A stretch of 64,000 nucleotides of DNA. Origin: Bacillus sp. EB106-08-02-XG196. GTDB lineage: Bacteria > Bacillota > Bacilli > Bacillales > Cytobacillaceae. Both the position numbers and the translations under genes were made by a program. Below the pieces are notes generated by a model, which searched no databases, was not told the DNA's origin, and was given only the letters and a program-made list of their open reading frames with translations. The DNA lies in NCBI RefSeq assembly GCF_013396335.1, contig NZ_JABWSY010000020.1, positions 1 through 64,000 of the forward strand, in the 5' to 3' direction. Each line of letters starts with the position of its first letter. Position 1 is the first letter of the stretch. Below are positions 17,317 through 26,265 of this stretch, piece after piece.

Positions 17317-19433
17317 GCTTTTACACCTCGATTCGCCTCAATAAAACTTTGGACATAATCTTCTCCAAGTTCTTTATCATAAAGAATGGCATTATCATTT
17401 TTATCGTAAATAACATTAAAAGAATCGTGAACAATGGTTGTCGTAACTTTTTGTTCAATAATGGCGGGACCAGATACCCGGTTTCCATGGACTAATGTAT
17501 CGCCATCATAAACGGGTATGGAAATAAATTTCTCCTTCTCTCCCCTATAAATCAACCTATTCCCTTTTAACGCATGTTTTGGAGACTCTCCTGCATATTC
17601 TGTTTGTCTTATTTTCGGTTTTAAAGTACGCCCGATTGCCGATACATTTACATTTACAATCATTACAGGCATTTCTGGTGAATTGTATCCAAACAATTGA
17701 TTATGCAGCTCATGAAAATGATGCTCAATATACTCTTTAGTCAAGAGATGCTTTTCTTTGATTGAAAACGGTACGCTTACTTCATAATATTGTCCGGCAT
17801 ACTTCATGTCTAAATTATATTGAAACTCAATATTATTTTTATGAACTCCTTCGGAACTTAGCGTTTCCATTCCTTTTAATTCCAAGGAATCTAGAATATC
17901 AACAAGCTCCCCTTCCTCTAATTCATTAGTTAACCCTTGATAGACTTTAATATAATCATGACGTAAATCTGACATTAACATTCCGGCTGCACAAAAGATG
18001 GATGACTCTTTTGGAACCATGACTAGAGTACAATCTAGTTCTTTTGCAATTGCAGTAGCATGAAGTGGACCTGCTCCTCCTGCACAAACTAAAGGAAAAT
18101 CTCTTGGGTCAAATCCGCGTTTGATGGTAATCTCACGAATTCCATTCGCCATTGAGACATCTACAAGATCTATAATTCCCTTAGCAGCATCTTCGATTGA
18201 AATATTTAATTTATCTGCCACATGAGTCTCGATGGCTTCTCTAGCTTTCTCTAAATCTAGTTTCATTTTACCGCCCAGGAAGAAATCAGGGTTTAAGTAG
18301 CCAAGAACTAAGTTAGCATCTGTAACGGTTGGCATTTCTCCGCCAAATCCATAACAAGCTGGTCCTGGAAAAGCTCCTGCACTTTTAGGTCCTACATGTA
18401 GCAAACCGCCATCATCAACCCACGCTATAGACCCTCCACCTGCACCAATTGTGTGAATATCTACAATAGGTAGACTAATTGGCCATTCTGCTATTTCGCC
18501 TTCAGTACGAATTAAAGGCTGACCATCTTTCAATAGAGCGACATCAAAGCTTGTTCCACCCATATCCATAGTAAGAGCATCCTTAATATCATGTGTTTGC
18601 AGATACCATCCGCCGGCAACAGGTGCGGATGCCGGACCCGATAATAAGGTGTTCGCTGCTTTTTCAATGGTGGCATTTGGTGTAGCTACCCCACCATTCG
18701 ACTGCATAATAAGCAGTGTTCCGCCAAACTGTACGACCGCCAATTTTTCAATCAGTTTTTTAAAGTATCCTTGTATAATTGGCCCGATATAGGAATTAAG
18801 TACAGTCGTGCTAGAGCGGTCATAGAAACCACCTCTAGGAATAAGTTCACTTGATACAGTAATATAACGTCCAGGTAACCGTTCCTTAATCAACTGTGCT
18901 GCTAGTTTTTCGTGTTGGTCATTTGCGTAGGAATGCATGAAACAAATAGCTATTGCCTCAACATTATTTTTTTCAATATAATCTATTGCATTGATTACAT
19001 CTTTTTCTATTAAAGGTTTAATTGCTTCTCCCTTAACATCTACCCGTTCGTCTATGCCAATCCTTAGATGTCGAGGAACAAAAGGATTGGGCATAACATA
19101 CTGATTATTATAAGGATCAGGACGAATTCCACGCCTCATTTGCAGAATATCCCTAAACCCATTTGTTGTTAATAATGCTGTTTTTGCCCCTGAATAAGTT
19201 AAGGCAGCGTTTGTTCCTACTGTAGTACCGTGTACAATTAGATCTACTTTTTCTATAAATTGATTGAGTGATAGATTATGATCCTCCGCCATCTCACTAA
19301 GGCCGTTAAAAAACCCGATAGTTGGATCATTTGGCGTAGAAAGAGTTTTATAAACTTTTGATTCTCCTGTTTCAGTTATAAGTAAGAAGTCGGTAAAAGT
19401 TCCGCCTACATCAATTCCGATTCGAAAATTCAT
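17313..19433 (-). CDS. Hydantoinase A/oxoprolinase family ATP-dependent subunit (HyuA)
   Basis: The ATPase subunit (about 706 residues) of a HyuA/HyuB enzyme, ASKHA fold. The phosphate-1 loop is IGIDVGGTFTDFLL, the second nucleotide loop is TMDMGGTSFDVALL, and VVHGTTVGTNAAL and CAGGAGPLHATAIAKEL are family hallmarks. The preferred start is ATG 19433 with GGGAAGTG just upstream, inside the last codons of the M24 gene; an ATG at 19448 would overlap that gene by 11 nt. Family members include 5-oxoprolinase, N-methylhydantoinase and acetone or acetophenone carboxylases. The M24 partner argues for amide or ureide chemistry. Confidence 0.88.
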   Translation of the reverse strand: MNFRIGIDVGGTFTDFLLITETGESKVYKTLSTPNDPTIGFFNGLSEMAEDHNLSLNQFIEKVDLIVHGTTVGTNAALTYSGAKTALLTTNGFRDILQMRRGIRPDPYNNQYVMPNPFVPRHLRIGIDERVDVKGEAIKPLIEKDVINAIDYIEKNNVEAIAICFMHSYANDQHEKLAAQLIKERLPGRYITVSSELIPRGGFYDRSSTTVLNSYIGPIIQGYFKKLIEKLAVVQFGGTLLIMQSNGGVATPNATIEKAANTLLSGPASAPVAGGWYLQTHDIKDALTMDMGGTSFDVALLKDGQPLIRTEGEIAEWPISLPIVDIHTIGAGGGSIAWVDDGGLLHVGPKSAGAFPGPACYGFGGEMPTVTDANLVLGYLNPDFFLGGKMKLDLEKAREAIETHVADKLNISIEDAAKGIIDLVDVSMANGIREITIKRGFDPRDFPLVCAGGAGPLHATAIAKELDCTLVMVPKESSIFCAAGMLMSDLRHDYIKVYQGLTNELEEGELVDILDSLELKGMETLSSEGVHKNNIEFQYNLDMKYAGQYYEVSVPFSIKEKHLLTKEYIEHHFHELHNQLFGYNSPEMPVMIVNVNVSAIGRTLKPKIRQTEYAGESPKHALKGNRLIYRGEKEKFISIPVYDGDTLVHGNRVSGPAIIEQKVTTTIVHDSFNVIYDKNDNAILYDKELGEDYVQSFIEANRGVKA

Positions 19434-19437
19434 TGAA

Positions 19438-20625
19438 TCACTTCCCATCTATAAAGATTACTTCATGGTTTCTATTTGATAAACGTTCTGCTCCGTTTTC
19501 TCGGATAATAAAAACATCAGACATATATGCCGACTTTTCACGTCCTGGTTTAATAATTTGTGGGTGGTAACTAATAACCATTCCTTCTTTTAAATATAAT
19601 AGAGCGTCATCATCTTCGTTTGACACCTCAACCCCAACAAACTTTGTATTCGTCTTTCGTGCAACGAATGGTCGTTCAATCACATCCATTCCAATCCCAT
19701 GTCCACTTAGATGTCCACATTCATAACCGTATTCATTAGCTATTCTGTCTAGGCCAGCTTGAATATCGGAAAGTCTTATTCCAGGTTTCATATTTTCCTC
19801 TGCATATCCAATTCCTTCTGCCACCACAGATGCTAACGCTTCTGTTTCTGCATCTCGTTCACCAAAGCAAAACATTCTTGAGAATTCTACCCAGTGTCCC
19901 GTAGGTCCAGTAATTTCAAGGGATACAATTAAGTAATCGTTTTCTTTAATGACCTTATTACGAGGAGGTAAGAAACAAGGTACAACTGCCCCAGGTTGTT
20001 CACTTGACAAAGTTAAGAATAAATCATCCTTGGCTCCCATAGCGTGTACTGTTTGATAGGCTGGAGCAACAGCTTCCTCTTCCGTCATTCCTACTTTTAT
20101 GTTTTTAATAATACTATCGAACCCAGCTTCAATAATTCGATTTGTTTCAATAATCCCTTGGATTTCTTCCTCACTTTTAATGCTTCGAATTACATCAAAC
20201 TCGACACTAGCATCTTCCCACTCAACTTCTGGTAATTCCTTTTTTAAGTAAAGGTAATCTTCTACCTTCATCGTGCTATTTAAACCAACTGCCCCAACAA
20301 CTCCATTAGTGATATTATTTTCCTTTAACTTGCGAACCATTTCCATAACTTCATGATCTTCCGGGAAAATCACATCAGGGGATCGTGGATCTGTACCATA
20401 ATGTAAGCCAGATGGTAGAATTTGATATTGTTTATCCTCAAAGACAACCCCGTAGCCATATCGATGATATAAATGATTGTCAAATAAATAACGAAGTGAA
20501 CCCTTTTTACCTAAATATGAACTGGCAGCAAAAATCATCGCCTTATATCCTTTGTTCTCCATTAATTCACGTACTTTTGACAATCTTTGTTCTCTTTCTT
20601 GTTTTTGCATTGATATGATCATCAC
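19438..20625 (-). CDS. M24 (creatinase/Xaa-Pro peptidase) family protein with altered metal site
   Basis: A 395-residue pita-bread fold protein with an N-terminal creatinase-N-like domain (about 1-165) and a catalytic domain (about 175-395). In metal-dependent M24 peptidases the ligands are Asp, Asp, His, Glu, Glu. Here the first region reads SLEITGPTGHWVEFSR instead of the usual Asp-Gly...Asp pattern, and the last reads MVISYHPQI, with His where Glu of the usual EPG is expected. The histidine in GHLSGHGIGMD is present. Loss of metal ligands with the fold kept is what creatinase, a metal-independent C-N hydrolase, shows. It heads the operon before HyuA, so a C-N hydrolase acting on a ureido or amidino group is plausible. 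Confidence 0.75.
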   Translation of the reverse strand: MMIISMQKQEREQRLSKVRELMENKGYKAMIFAASSYLGKKGSLRYLFDNHLYHRYGYGVVFEDKQYQILPSGLHYGTDPRSPDVIFPEDHEVMEMVRKLKENNITNGVVGAVGLNSTMKVEDYLYLKKELPEVEWEDASVEFDVIRSIKSEEEIQGIIETNRIIEAGFDSIIKNIKVGMTEEEAVAPAYQTVHAMGAKDDLFLTLSSEQPGAVVPCFLPPRNKVIKENDYLIVSLEITGPTGHWVEFSRMFCFGERDAETEALASVVAEGIGYAEENMKPGIRLSDIQAGLDRIANEYGYECGHLSGHGIGMDVIERPFVARKTNTKFVGVEVSNEDDDALLYLKEGMVISYHPQIIKPGREKSAYMSDVFIIRENGAERLSNRNHEVIFIDGK

Positions 20626-20686
20626 TAACTATCCCTCTTTTCTGAAAATTTAATATATTGTAAGATTACCAAATGTTAACCGTTTA

Positions 20687-20707
20687 GTAAATATTTTGAA
20701 TTGTATG
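20687..20707 (+). promoter_or_regulatory. Shared 21-bp element, copy 1
   Basis: GTAAATATT, then T, then TGAATTGTATG. The same element with a single mismatch occurs at 25298-25318 before the paralogous GntR gene. This copy lies 62-82 bp upstream of the M24 start in the divergent region. Confidence 0.45.
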
Positions 20708-20710
20708 AAA

Positions 20711-20751
20711 TTATTACGTTTAATATTTAAATAAAGTGCTAAACGTAATAA
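20711..20751. promoter_or_regulatory. Perfect 12-bp inverted repeat in the divergent regulator/operon region
   Basis: TTATTACGTTTA (20711-20722) and TAAACGTAATAA (20740-20751) are exact reverse complements 17 bp apart. The pair lies between the catabolic operon and the FadR-like regulator and is a candidate operator for that regulator. Confidence 0.5.
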
Positions 20752-20901
20752 ATTGGCATTGATCCCTCTATTTAACAATCAATTCCATAGTTCACCAACT
20801 CAAAATGTTTACATTTACCTTAATTTTTAAAAAAGTAAAAAATATTTACAATTTGCTAAATCCCCAAATTTTGATTAGAATTATAATTGGAGGTGAATAT
20901 T

Positions 20902-21642
20902 TTGAATATTAAAAATAAAAAACTATTAACTCTATCTGAACAAATAGTTGAACAAATTAAAGAGTCCATTGTTGAAGGCCATTTAAAAAAAGGGGATAAA
21001 TTACCATCTGAACAAGATTTAGCTGTCCTTTATCAAGTAAGTCGACCTACTGTTCGGGATGCAATTAAAATTCTTTCTGCCTCAAAACTGATTTATACGA
21101 AACCAGGTGCTAAGGGCGGTCATTTTATTACAGATATTTCTGCTCAGTCATTCATTGATGATTTTAGTAATTACATTAATATTTCTTTGGTTTTAGAGGG
21201 ATTTTCCATCAATGAATTAATAGAATACAGAAGATTATTTGAAGTAACTACATGCGTTCTAGCGGCTAAAAGAAGAACTGAGGATGACTTGATTGAGTTA
21301 AAGAAGCTGATCCCTACCCCCGAAGACAACCTGACGAACCAAGAATATTTTGAACGTGATTTTGATTTTCATCGGACTCTGGCTAAATCCACTCATAACT
21401 TATTATTTATCATCACAATGGAAGCAATCACAAATGTATTAAAACCTATGTTTCAATTTGTTCATGGTACGCCTGAATTAAGAGAGAAACTAACGAATGA
21501 ACTATTAAATATTTACAAAGCGGTTGAAAAGGGAGACTACGAATTAGCAGAAGAAGAAATAAATAGGCATCTAAATAGATTTGAACGAGATTTTTCAATA
21601 GACGGTCTCCCTTTAGAAAATAGGAAAAAAATAACTCTTTGA
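20902..21642 (+). CDS. FadR-type GntR-family regulator, copy 1
   Basis: A 246-residue regulator with an N-terminal GntR winged helix (LPSEQDLAVLYQVSRPTVRDAIKILSASKLI) and an all-helical FCD ligand domain including RRLFEVTTCVLAAKRR and DFDFHRTLAKSTHN. I choose the TTG at 20902: GGAGGTG lies 6 nt upstream, and the paralogue at 25381 has the same TTG, spacing and downstream codons. It is divergent from the arylamine/hydantoinase operon and is its likely regulator. FadR-type proteins usually repress until a carboxylic-acid metabolite binds the FCD domain. It is a close paralogue of the regulator at 25.4 kb. Confidence 0.9.
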   Translation: MNIKNKKLLTLSEQIVEQIKESIVEGHLKKGDKLPSEQDLAVLYQVSRPTVRDAIKILSASKLIYTKPGAKGGHFITDISAQSFIDDFSNYINISLVLEGFSINELIEYRRLFEVTTCVLAAKRRTEDDLIELKKLIPTPEDNLTNQEYFERDFDFHRTLAKSTHNLLFIITMEAITNVLKPMFQFVHGTPELREKLTNELLNIYKAVEKGDYELAEEEINRHLNRFERDFSIDGLPLENRKKITL

Positions 21643-21796
21643 TGATAGGATTTAAATTCGATTGAAATAATCCACTAAATGTGGATAGCCGCAGGAAAAT
21701 CTTAGCGTTATCCACATTATCTTTTCAAACTGAAATTGCATCAAATTACTTACCTACATTTAACAATACAAAGAGGAACTTATATAAATAAAAAAA

Positions 21797-21820
21797 TCCA
21801 CGTCAAAAAGATCGTGGATA
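21797..21820 (-). terminator. Terminator of the sulfatase gene
   Basis: An ATCCACG/CGTGGAT hairpin is followed on the minus strand by a seven-T run. A second hairpin at 21679-21717 (ATGTGGATA with its complement) probably ends the regulator gene on the plus strand. Confidence 0.7.
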
Positions 21821-21899
21821 AATTGAGGTTGGATAATTGGGGGATGTCAAATGAGCCATGCCAAGTTTATGCTCAACGATTTCGTTCCTAGATTATTTT

Positions 21900-23408
21900 T
21901 TAACGTTGCCCATATGGATGATTATAGGCCCACTCCGTATTTAAAATTTTCACTCTCTCTTTAGGAGACATTTTATATCCAGGAGATGATACTATTAATT
22001 GTCCACCCTCTACAGCAGGATCATTTTCTCTATAAGATAATACTTGAACTAGTTCATTTCTCCATTTGTCCCTTAGATAAGTTTCTTTCTTTGCTAGATT
22101 TCTCATTTCGTTTGGATCCTCTTTAAGATCAAATAGCAACTCGTATCCATCTTTTTCATACCAAATATACTTCCAACTTCCATCAGTTAACATTAGGGAG
22201 CGTTCTCCTACATTTCCAAATTCCCCTAGAATATGGTCTCTTACTGAAAGTTTTGAATCTTTCACAAGAGATACTAAGCTTTTTCCATCCCTGTACTCTT
22301 CTATTGAGCCCGTAGCTATATCGAGACACGTCGGTAATATATCTTGTAGTCCAATTACCGACTGGTTCACTTGCCCTGGAACCCATTCTTGATTAAAAAG
22401 GTGATCATAGTCACTGTTTAATGGAGGAGTAATTATAAAAGGAATATTACAGGCTCCTTTTAAAAAATTAGCTTTTTGCCAAAGATGATGGTCACCCAAA
22501 CAATCTCCATGGTCGGAAGTAAAGATAAACCATGTATTCTCTAAAATTCCTTCCTCACGAAGAGTACCAATAATTCGATTAACCTGTCGGTCTACTTGAG
22601 TCACCATTGCATAATAGGCTTGCCTGGCTAATGTAATTTGTTTGGGGGTTTTCCCTTCACCAAATGCGATATTTGCCGTATGGAATGCCGGATGCTCCTC
22701 TACCCAATCACCTATCATAGGTTCCGGTATTTCTTCTCGGTCATACATATATAAGTCTCTCATTAATGGTGTTAGTGGTGGATGGGGGGCAGTAAAGGAT
22801 GCCCACATGAATAATGGTCTGGTCCAATCTCTTCTCTTAATCTCTTTACATGTTTGAGTCCCAATCCATTCTGTAGGGTGAGTATGATCAGGCAAATGCC
22901 ACGGAGTCGTTGCGTACTCATTAACTGACATTCCATGACCAAAGGCCATTCCAGGATATCCTTGTTCTGTAAGCCAATTTTCATAGTCATCATATCCTCT
23001 GTGTTCCCCTACATATTCTCCTAAGCGACGGCCTTCTTCACACAATTGCATCGTTTCAAATCCATAATGGCATCTTTCAGGAAAAGTATGCATTTTGCCA
23101 ACCACTTTGGTTTGGTATCCTTCATTTCTTAATAATTGTGGCAGTGTTTCTTTTGTAGGCAGTTGAAAGCCTGATTTAAAAACAGTTAAACCTAAATTAT
23201 GACCTTCTAACGCGGTCATAATGGTTGCCCGTGCAGGAATACAGATTGGAGTAGTTGAATAAGCCTGCTCAAACCGAACACCATTTCGCGCTAACTGATC
23301 AATATGCGGAGTTTGAATTGTAGGATGACCAGCACACCCCAAATGATCAGACCTTAAATGATCGCAAGTAATTAAAACAATATTAGGTTGTTGGTAAGTT
23401 TCACTCAT
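21900..23408 (-). CDS. Type I (formylglycine-dependent) sulfatase, cytosolic
   Basis: A 502-residue alkaline-phosphatase-superfamily sulfatase. The maturation motif C-x-P-x-R is present as CIPAR (Cys56, Pro58, Arg60) followed by ATIMTALEGH; Cys56 must be oxidised to formylglycine. Metal ligands appear in NIVLITCDHLRSDHLG and TSDHGDCLGDHHLWQK. No signal peptide is visible, so it should act in the cytosol on an imported sulfate ester, probably brought in by the adjacent MFS carrier. GGAGG precedes the ATG. The cysteine-type FGE at 27.8 kb is the natural maturase. The substrate is unknown; an aryl sulfate would fit the neighbouring aromatic pathway, but a sulfated sugar or choline sulfate is not excluded. 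Confidence 0.9.
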   Translation of the reverse strand: MSETYQQPNIVLITCDHLRSDHLGCAGHPTIQTPHIDQLARNGVRFEQAYSTTPICIPARATIMTALEGHNLGLTVFKSGFQLPTKETLPQLLRNEGYQTKVVGKMHTFPERCHYGFETMQLCEEGRRLGEYVGEHRGYDDYENWLTEQGYPGMAFGHGMSVNEYATTPWHLPDHTHPTEWIGTQTCKEIKRRDWTRPLFMWASFTAPHPPLTPLMRDLYMYDREEIPEPMIGDWVEEHPAFHTANIAFGEGKTPKQITLARQAYYAMVTQVDRQVNRIIGTLREEGILENTWFIFTSDHGDCLGDHHLWQKANFLKGACNIPFIITPPLNSDYDHLFNQEWVPGQVNQSVIGLQDILPTCLDIATGSIEEYRDGKSLVSLVKDSKLSVRDHILGEFGNVGERSLMLTDGSWKYIWYEKDGYELLFDLKEDPNEMRNLAKKETYLRDKWRNELVQVLSYRENDPAVEGGQLIVSSPGYKMSPKERVKILNTEWAYNHPYGQR

Positions 23409-23543
23409 ATGATTTCCTCCATCATTCTATTTTTTTATCTACCTACATTTTGAATTAGCATCATCGTACTATCATTTTTCCAAGTTTGAAAAATTCTCTA
23501 GCTACAACCAAAGCTTTTGTTATAAGTATTGAATAAACATTGA

Positions 23544-23581
23544 GAATCCGAATAACAGACAATTGTCCATTATTCGGATTC
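23544..23581. promoter_or_regulatory. Long near-perfect palindrome between the MFS and sulfatase genes
   Basis: GAATCCGAATAA (23544-23555) pairs with TTATTCGGATTC (23570-23581), and the interior contains a further palindrome GACAATTGTC. No clear T-run follows on either strand, so an operator or processing/attenuation hairpin is as likely as a terminator. The rest of the 311-bp gap 23409-23719 shows no gene. Confidence 0.5.
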
Positions 23582-23719
23582 GTATTTTGGTAATTCATTA
23601 AGAAAAGTGCAGAAAACCCTGCCTCCAATTCTCCAATTAAATCAAAGCAATATATCAGTTGTTTTTTCTTGCAATTCTCAAACTAAAACTAACTCTATAA
23701 CAAAACATTTGATATCATC

Positions 23720-25030
23720 CTAAAATACACTTTCTTTAAACTCCTCTTTTTCCACCTTTATAGAACTATCTGGTCTACAACCTATCCAGAACAATGTTCC
23801 GAAAACGATAAACAATAAAGCTAAAAATTGAAATGAATTAGTAAACCCAGCTGCTTGAGTTGAGGAAAACTGAATGATATTGCCGGTAACAAACGGTCCA
23901 ATAATACCAGCCAGTGTTACAAAAGCCATTAAAATCCCCATCCCCTTTGCACGATGTTGAGGAGGAACAAACGAATCTATGACAGACGGCGAAAGGACGA
24001 AAAACACTCCACTTAATCCCAAACTTAAAGAAAACATTATTACTACCATGATGTTTGAACTTACGAGTGGAGCAAAGTAAAAGAGAATTCCACATGTAAT
24101 AGCTATGGCCCCCAAAATATAAACACGTGATTTCCGAACATTTCCTGTTTTACGATAAATTTTATCTGATAATAAAGCAAATGAAATTTGCGCAATAGCT
24201 TGGGCTACCCACACCCAACCGGTAGATGCTTCGCTTATTTGACGTACGGATGAAAAGTAGTTTGGTAACCATGTAAGAACAACGGCAAATGTCCAATGTG
24301 ATGCGAAACCAACAAGGACCAACAAAATAAAATTTTTATTAAAAAGAAATAAGCGGATTTCTGAAAATGAAAAAGAAGGAGCTGATTTCTTTTTGTCCAA
24401 TTTTGGAATGGAATCGAGATGGGGACTTTCCTTTGCAAATAAGTGCCATAATATCAACCAAATAACACCTACAATAGCCATAGTGATAAACCCTGATCTC
24501 CAGCCAGCAGTGGCCATGATATATACAATAATAGGTGTTGCAATTGCCACTCCAATATTCCCACCGAGATTGATCATGGTTAGTCCGATTCCAAGTTTAT
24601 CCTTTGGCAGCCATTTTGACCCGGATGCCATTGCAACGGGATAAGCAGGGCCCTCCCCCGCCCCTAAAAGAACTCGGGAAACGATGAGATAGGGTAAGCT
24701 AACAGTGAATACTATTGCAAATTGAATAATAGACCATGAACCGGCCATAAAACTCAAAATTCGTTTTGTTCCGTATTTGTCTGCAAGAAAGCCCCCTACC
24801 ATCCCTGTAATAGAAAATAACCAAAAAAACGAACTTCCTACTAATCCCCATTGATTTGGACTTAAATTAAGTTCATCTATCAGCTGAACTGAAGCTAACC
24901 CTATGATTGCTTTATCCATATAGTTGATTACCATAGAGACGAATAGAAATAAAATCATTCCCCATCCCATTCTTGAAATCTTGCCTTTTTTTACTTCTTC
25001 TTGATTAACTATGTTTTCATGTACTTGCAT
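23720..25030 (-). CDS. MFS transporter, anion:cation symporter (ACS)-like
   Basis: A 436-residue major facilitator with 12 predicted helices. After the second helix comes the MFS loop motif GGFLADKYGTKRI, and RVLLGAGEGPAYPVAMASGSKWLP resembles the ACS family signature of hexuronate, glucarate and phthalate importers. I choose the ATG at 25030, since AGGAGG is 8 nt upstream; the GTG three codons earlier has no room for a ribosome site. It precedes the sulfatase on the same strand and is divergent from the second GntR regulator. It probably imports an organic anion such as the sulfatase substrate (inference). Confidence 0.87.
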   Translation of the reverse strand: MQVHENIVNQEEVKKGKISRMGWGMILFLFVSMVINYMDKAIIGLASVQLIDELNLSPNQWGLVGSSFFWLFSITGMVGGFLADKYGTKRILSFMAGSWSIIQFAIVFTVSLPYLIVSRVLLGAGEGPAYPVAMASGSKWLPKDKLGIGLTMINLGGNIGVAIATPIIVYIMATAGWRSGFITMAIVGVIWLILWHLFAKESPHLDSIPKLDKKKSAPSFSFSEIRLFLFNKNFILLVLVGFASHWTFAVVLTWLPNYFSSVRQISEASTGWVWVAQAIAQISFALLSDKIYRKTGNVRKSRVYILGAIAITCGILFYFAPLVSSNIMVVIMFSLSLGLSGVFFVLSPSVIDSFVPPQHRAKGMGILMAFVTLAGIIGPFVTGNIIQFSSTQAAGFTNSFQFLALLFIVFGTLFWIGCRPDSSIKVEKEEFKESVF

Positions 25031-25297
25031 TGCAACCACCTCCTAAAAATTAAAGAGCATTAATAGACTTATTAGACAAAACTTTAAAGCGATTACATTT
25101 TTAAATAAGGTTTAGTGCTGGGAATCTAGAAGAAGAATTAACGGACAAAGTGCATCAGTGCTAGCAATCCTAAAGTAGTAAAGAGTTAAGGGTATTAAAC
25201 AAACATTATTACCTTAAATTCAATACAAACGCATCAACCACCTTTTTGAATATTTAGAAAATTGCATGGATTAAATTTAACAGACATATCTCAATGT

Positions 25298-25318
25298 GTA
25301 AATATTATGAATTGTATG
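25298..25318 (+). promoter_or_regulatory. Shared 21-bp element, copy 2
   Basis: GTAAATATT, then A, then TGAATTGTATG, 63-83 bp before the second GntR start, matches copy 1 at 20687-20707 in 20 of 21 positions. A second similarity between the two regions is TTTAAATAA followed by AGTGCT (20726-20739 and 25100-25119). The remainder of the 350-bp divergent region 25031-25380 shows no gene. Confidence 0.45.
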
Positions 25319-25380
25319 TTTTTATAACATTTGCCCAAATTTAACTTTTCTATTATGATATAAAAAAAGGAGTGAACATT

Positions 25381-26106
25381 TTGAATATTAAAAATAGGAA
25401 ATTGTTAACACTACCTGAGCAGATAGTAGAGCAGATAAAGGAATCTATCGTAACAGAAAATTTAAAAAAGGGGGATAAACTTCCATCTGAACAAGAATTA
25501 GCTAATCTTTTTCAAGTAAGCCGTCCTACAATCCGTGATGCAATCAAACTATTGTCTGCCTCAAAACTTATCTATACAAAACCAGGTGCAAAAGGAGGGC
25601 ATTATATTACAGAAATTTCGCCTCAGTCTTTTATTGATGATTTTAGTAATTATATTTCTCTCTCTCTTGTTTTAAAAGGATTCTCTTTTGATGAACTCAT
25701 TGAGTATAGGAGAATTATAGAAATTAAAACTTGTGCTCTTGCAGCCCTAAGGAGAACAAAGGAAGACTTAATCGAAATAAAAAAAATGGTTCCAAATCCT
25801 GGTGACCCACTTTCTGACTTTGAATATTTCGAATGTGATTTTCAATTTCATCGAGCAATTGCAAAAGCAACTCATAATTCATTGATCATTATCACAATGG
25901 AAGCAATAATAAATGTATTAAAGCCTATGTTTCAATTTGTAAGTGGAACAAAGGCTTTAAAAGAAGAACTATCCAATGAACTAAATGAAATTTATCGAGT
26001 AATAGAACAGGGTGATCCTGATTTAGCAGAGGAAAAAATGAACGATCATCTTTCACATTTTGAAAAAGATTTTTCCGTTAAAGGTAATAGAAAAGTTTCA
26101 AGTTAA
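25381..26106 (+). CDS. FadR-type GntR-family regulator, copy 2
   Basis: A 241-residue paralogue of the regulator at 20.9 kb. The first 100 residues are nearly the same (for example LPSEQELANLFQVSRPTIRD) and the FCD domain diverges more (RRIIEIKTCALAALRR, DFQFHRAIAKATHN). The TTG start at 25381 has AAAGGAG upstream, matching copy 1. It is divergent from the MFS-sulfatase unit and probably regulates it. The near-identical DNA-recognition helix suggests overlapping operator recognition, which would tie the sulfatase unit and the arylamine operon into one regulon. Confidence 0.9.
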   Translation: MNIKNRKLLTLPEQIVEQIKESIVTENLKKGDKLPSEQELANLFQVSRPTIRDAIKLLSASKLIYTKPGAKGGHYITEISPQSFIDDFSNYISLSLVLKGFSFDELIEYRRIIEIKTCALAALRRTKEDLIEIKKMVPNPGDPLSDFEYFECDFQFHRAIAKATHNSLIIITMEAIINVLKPMFQFVSGTKALKEELSNELNEIYRVIEQGDPDLAEEKMNDHLSHFEKDFSVKGNRKVSS

Positions 26107-26210
26107 CCAATAACTTTAACTTCTATCAAAACATAAATTAGTATATTTAAAAAATAAACCCGATGTTGCCTGAGGAACAAATTATATAGGATTGATGCCG
26201 TCCTTAATAA

Positions 26211-26250
26211 CAAAAGCATGATCACTCATATATGATTGATCATGCTTTTG
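26211..26250. terminator. Bidirectional terminator between GntR copy 2 and the ChrA genes
   Basis: A 14-bp perfect stem, CAAAAGCATGATCA with its complement (26211-26224, 26237-26250), between two converging genes. Confidence 0.75.
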
Positions 26251-26265
26251 TCATGAGATATTTAC

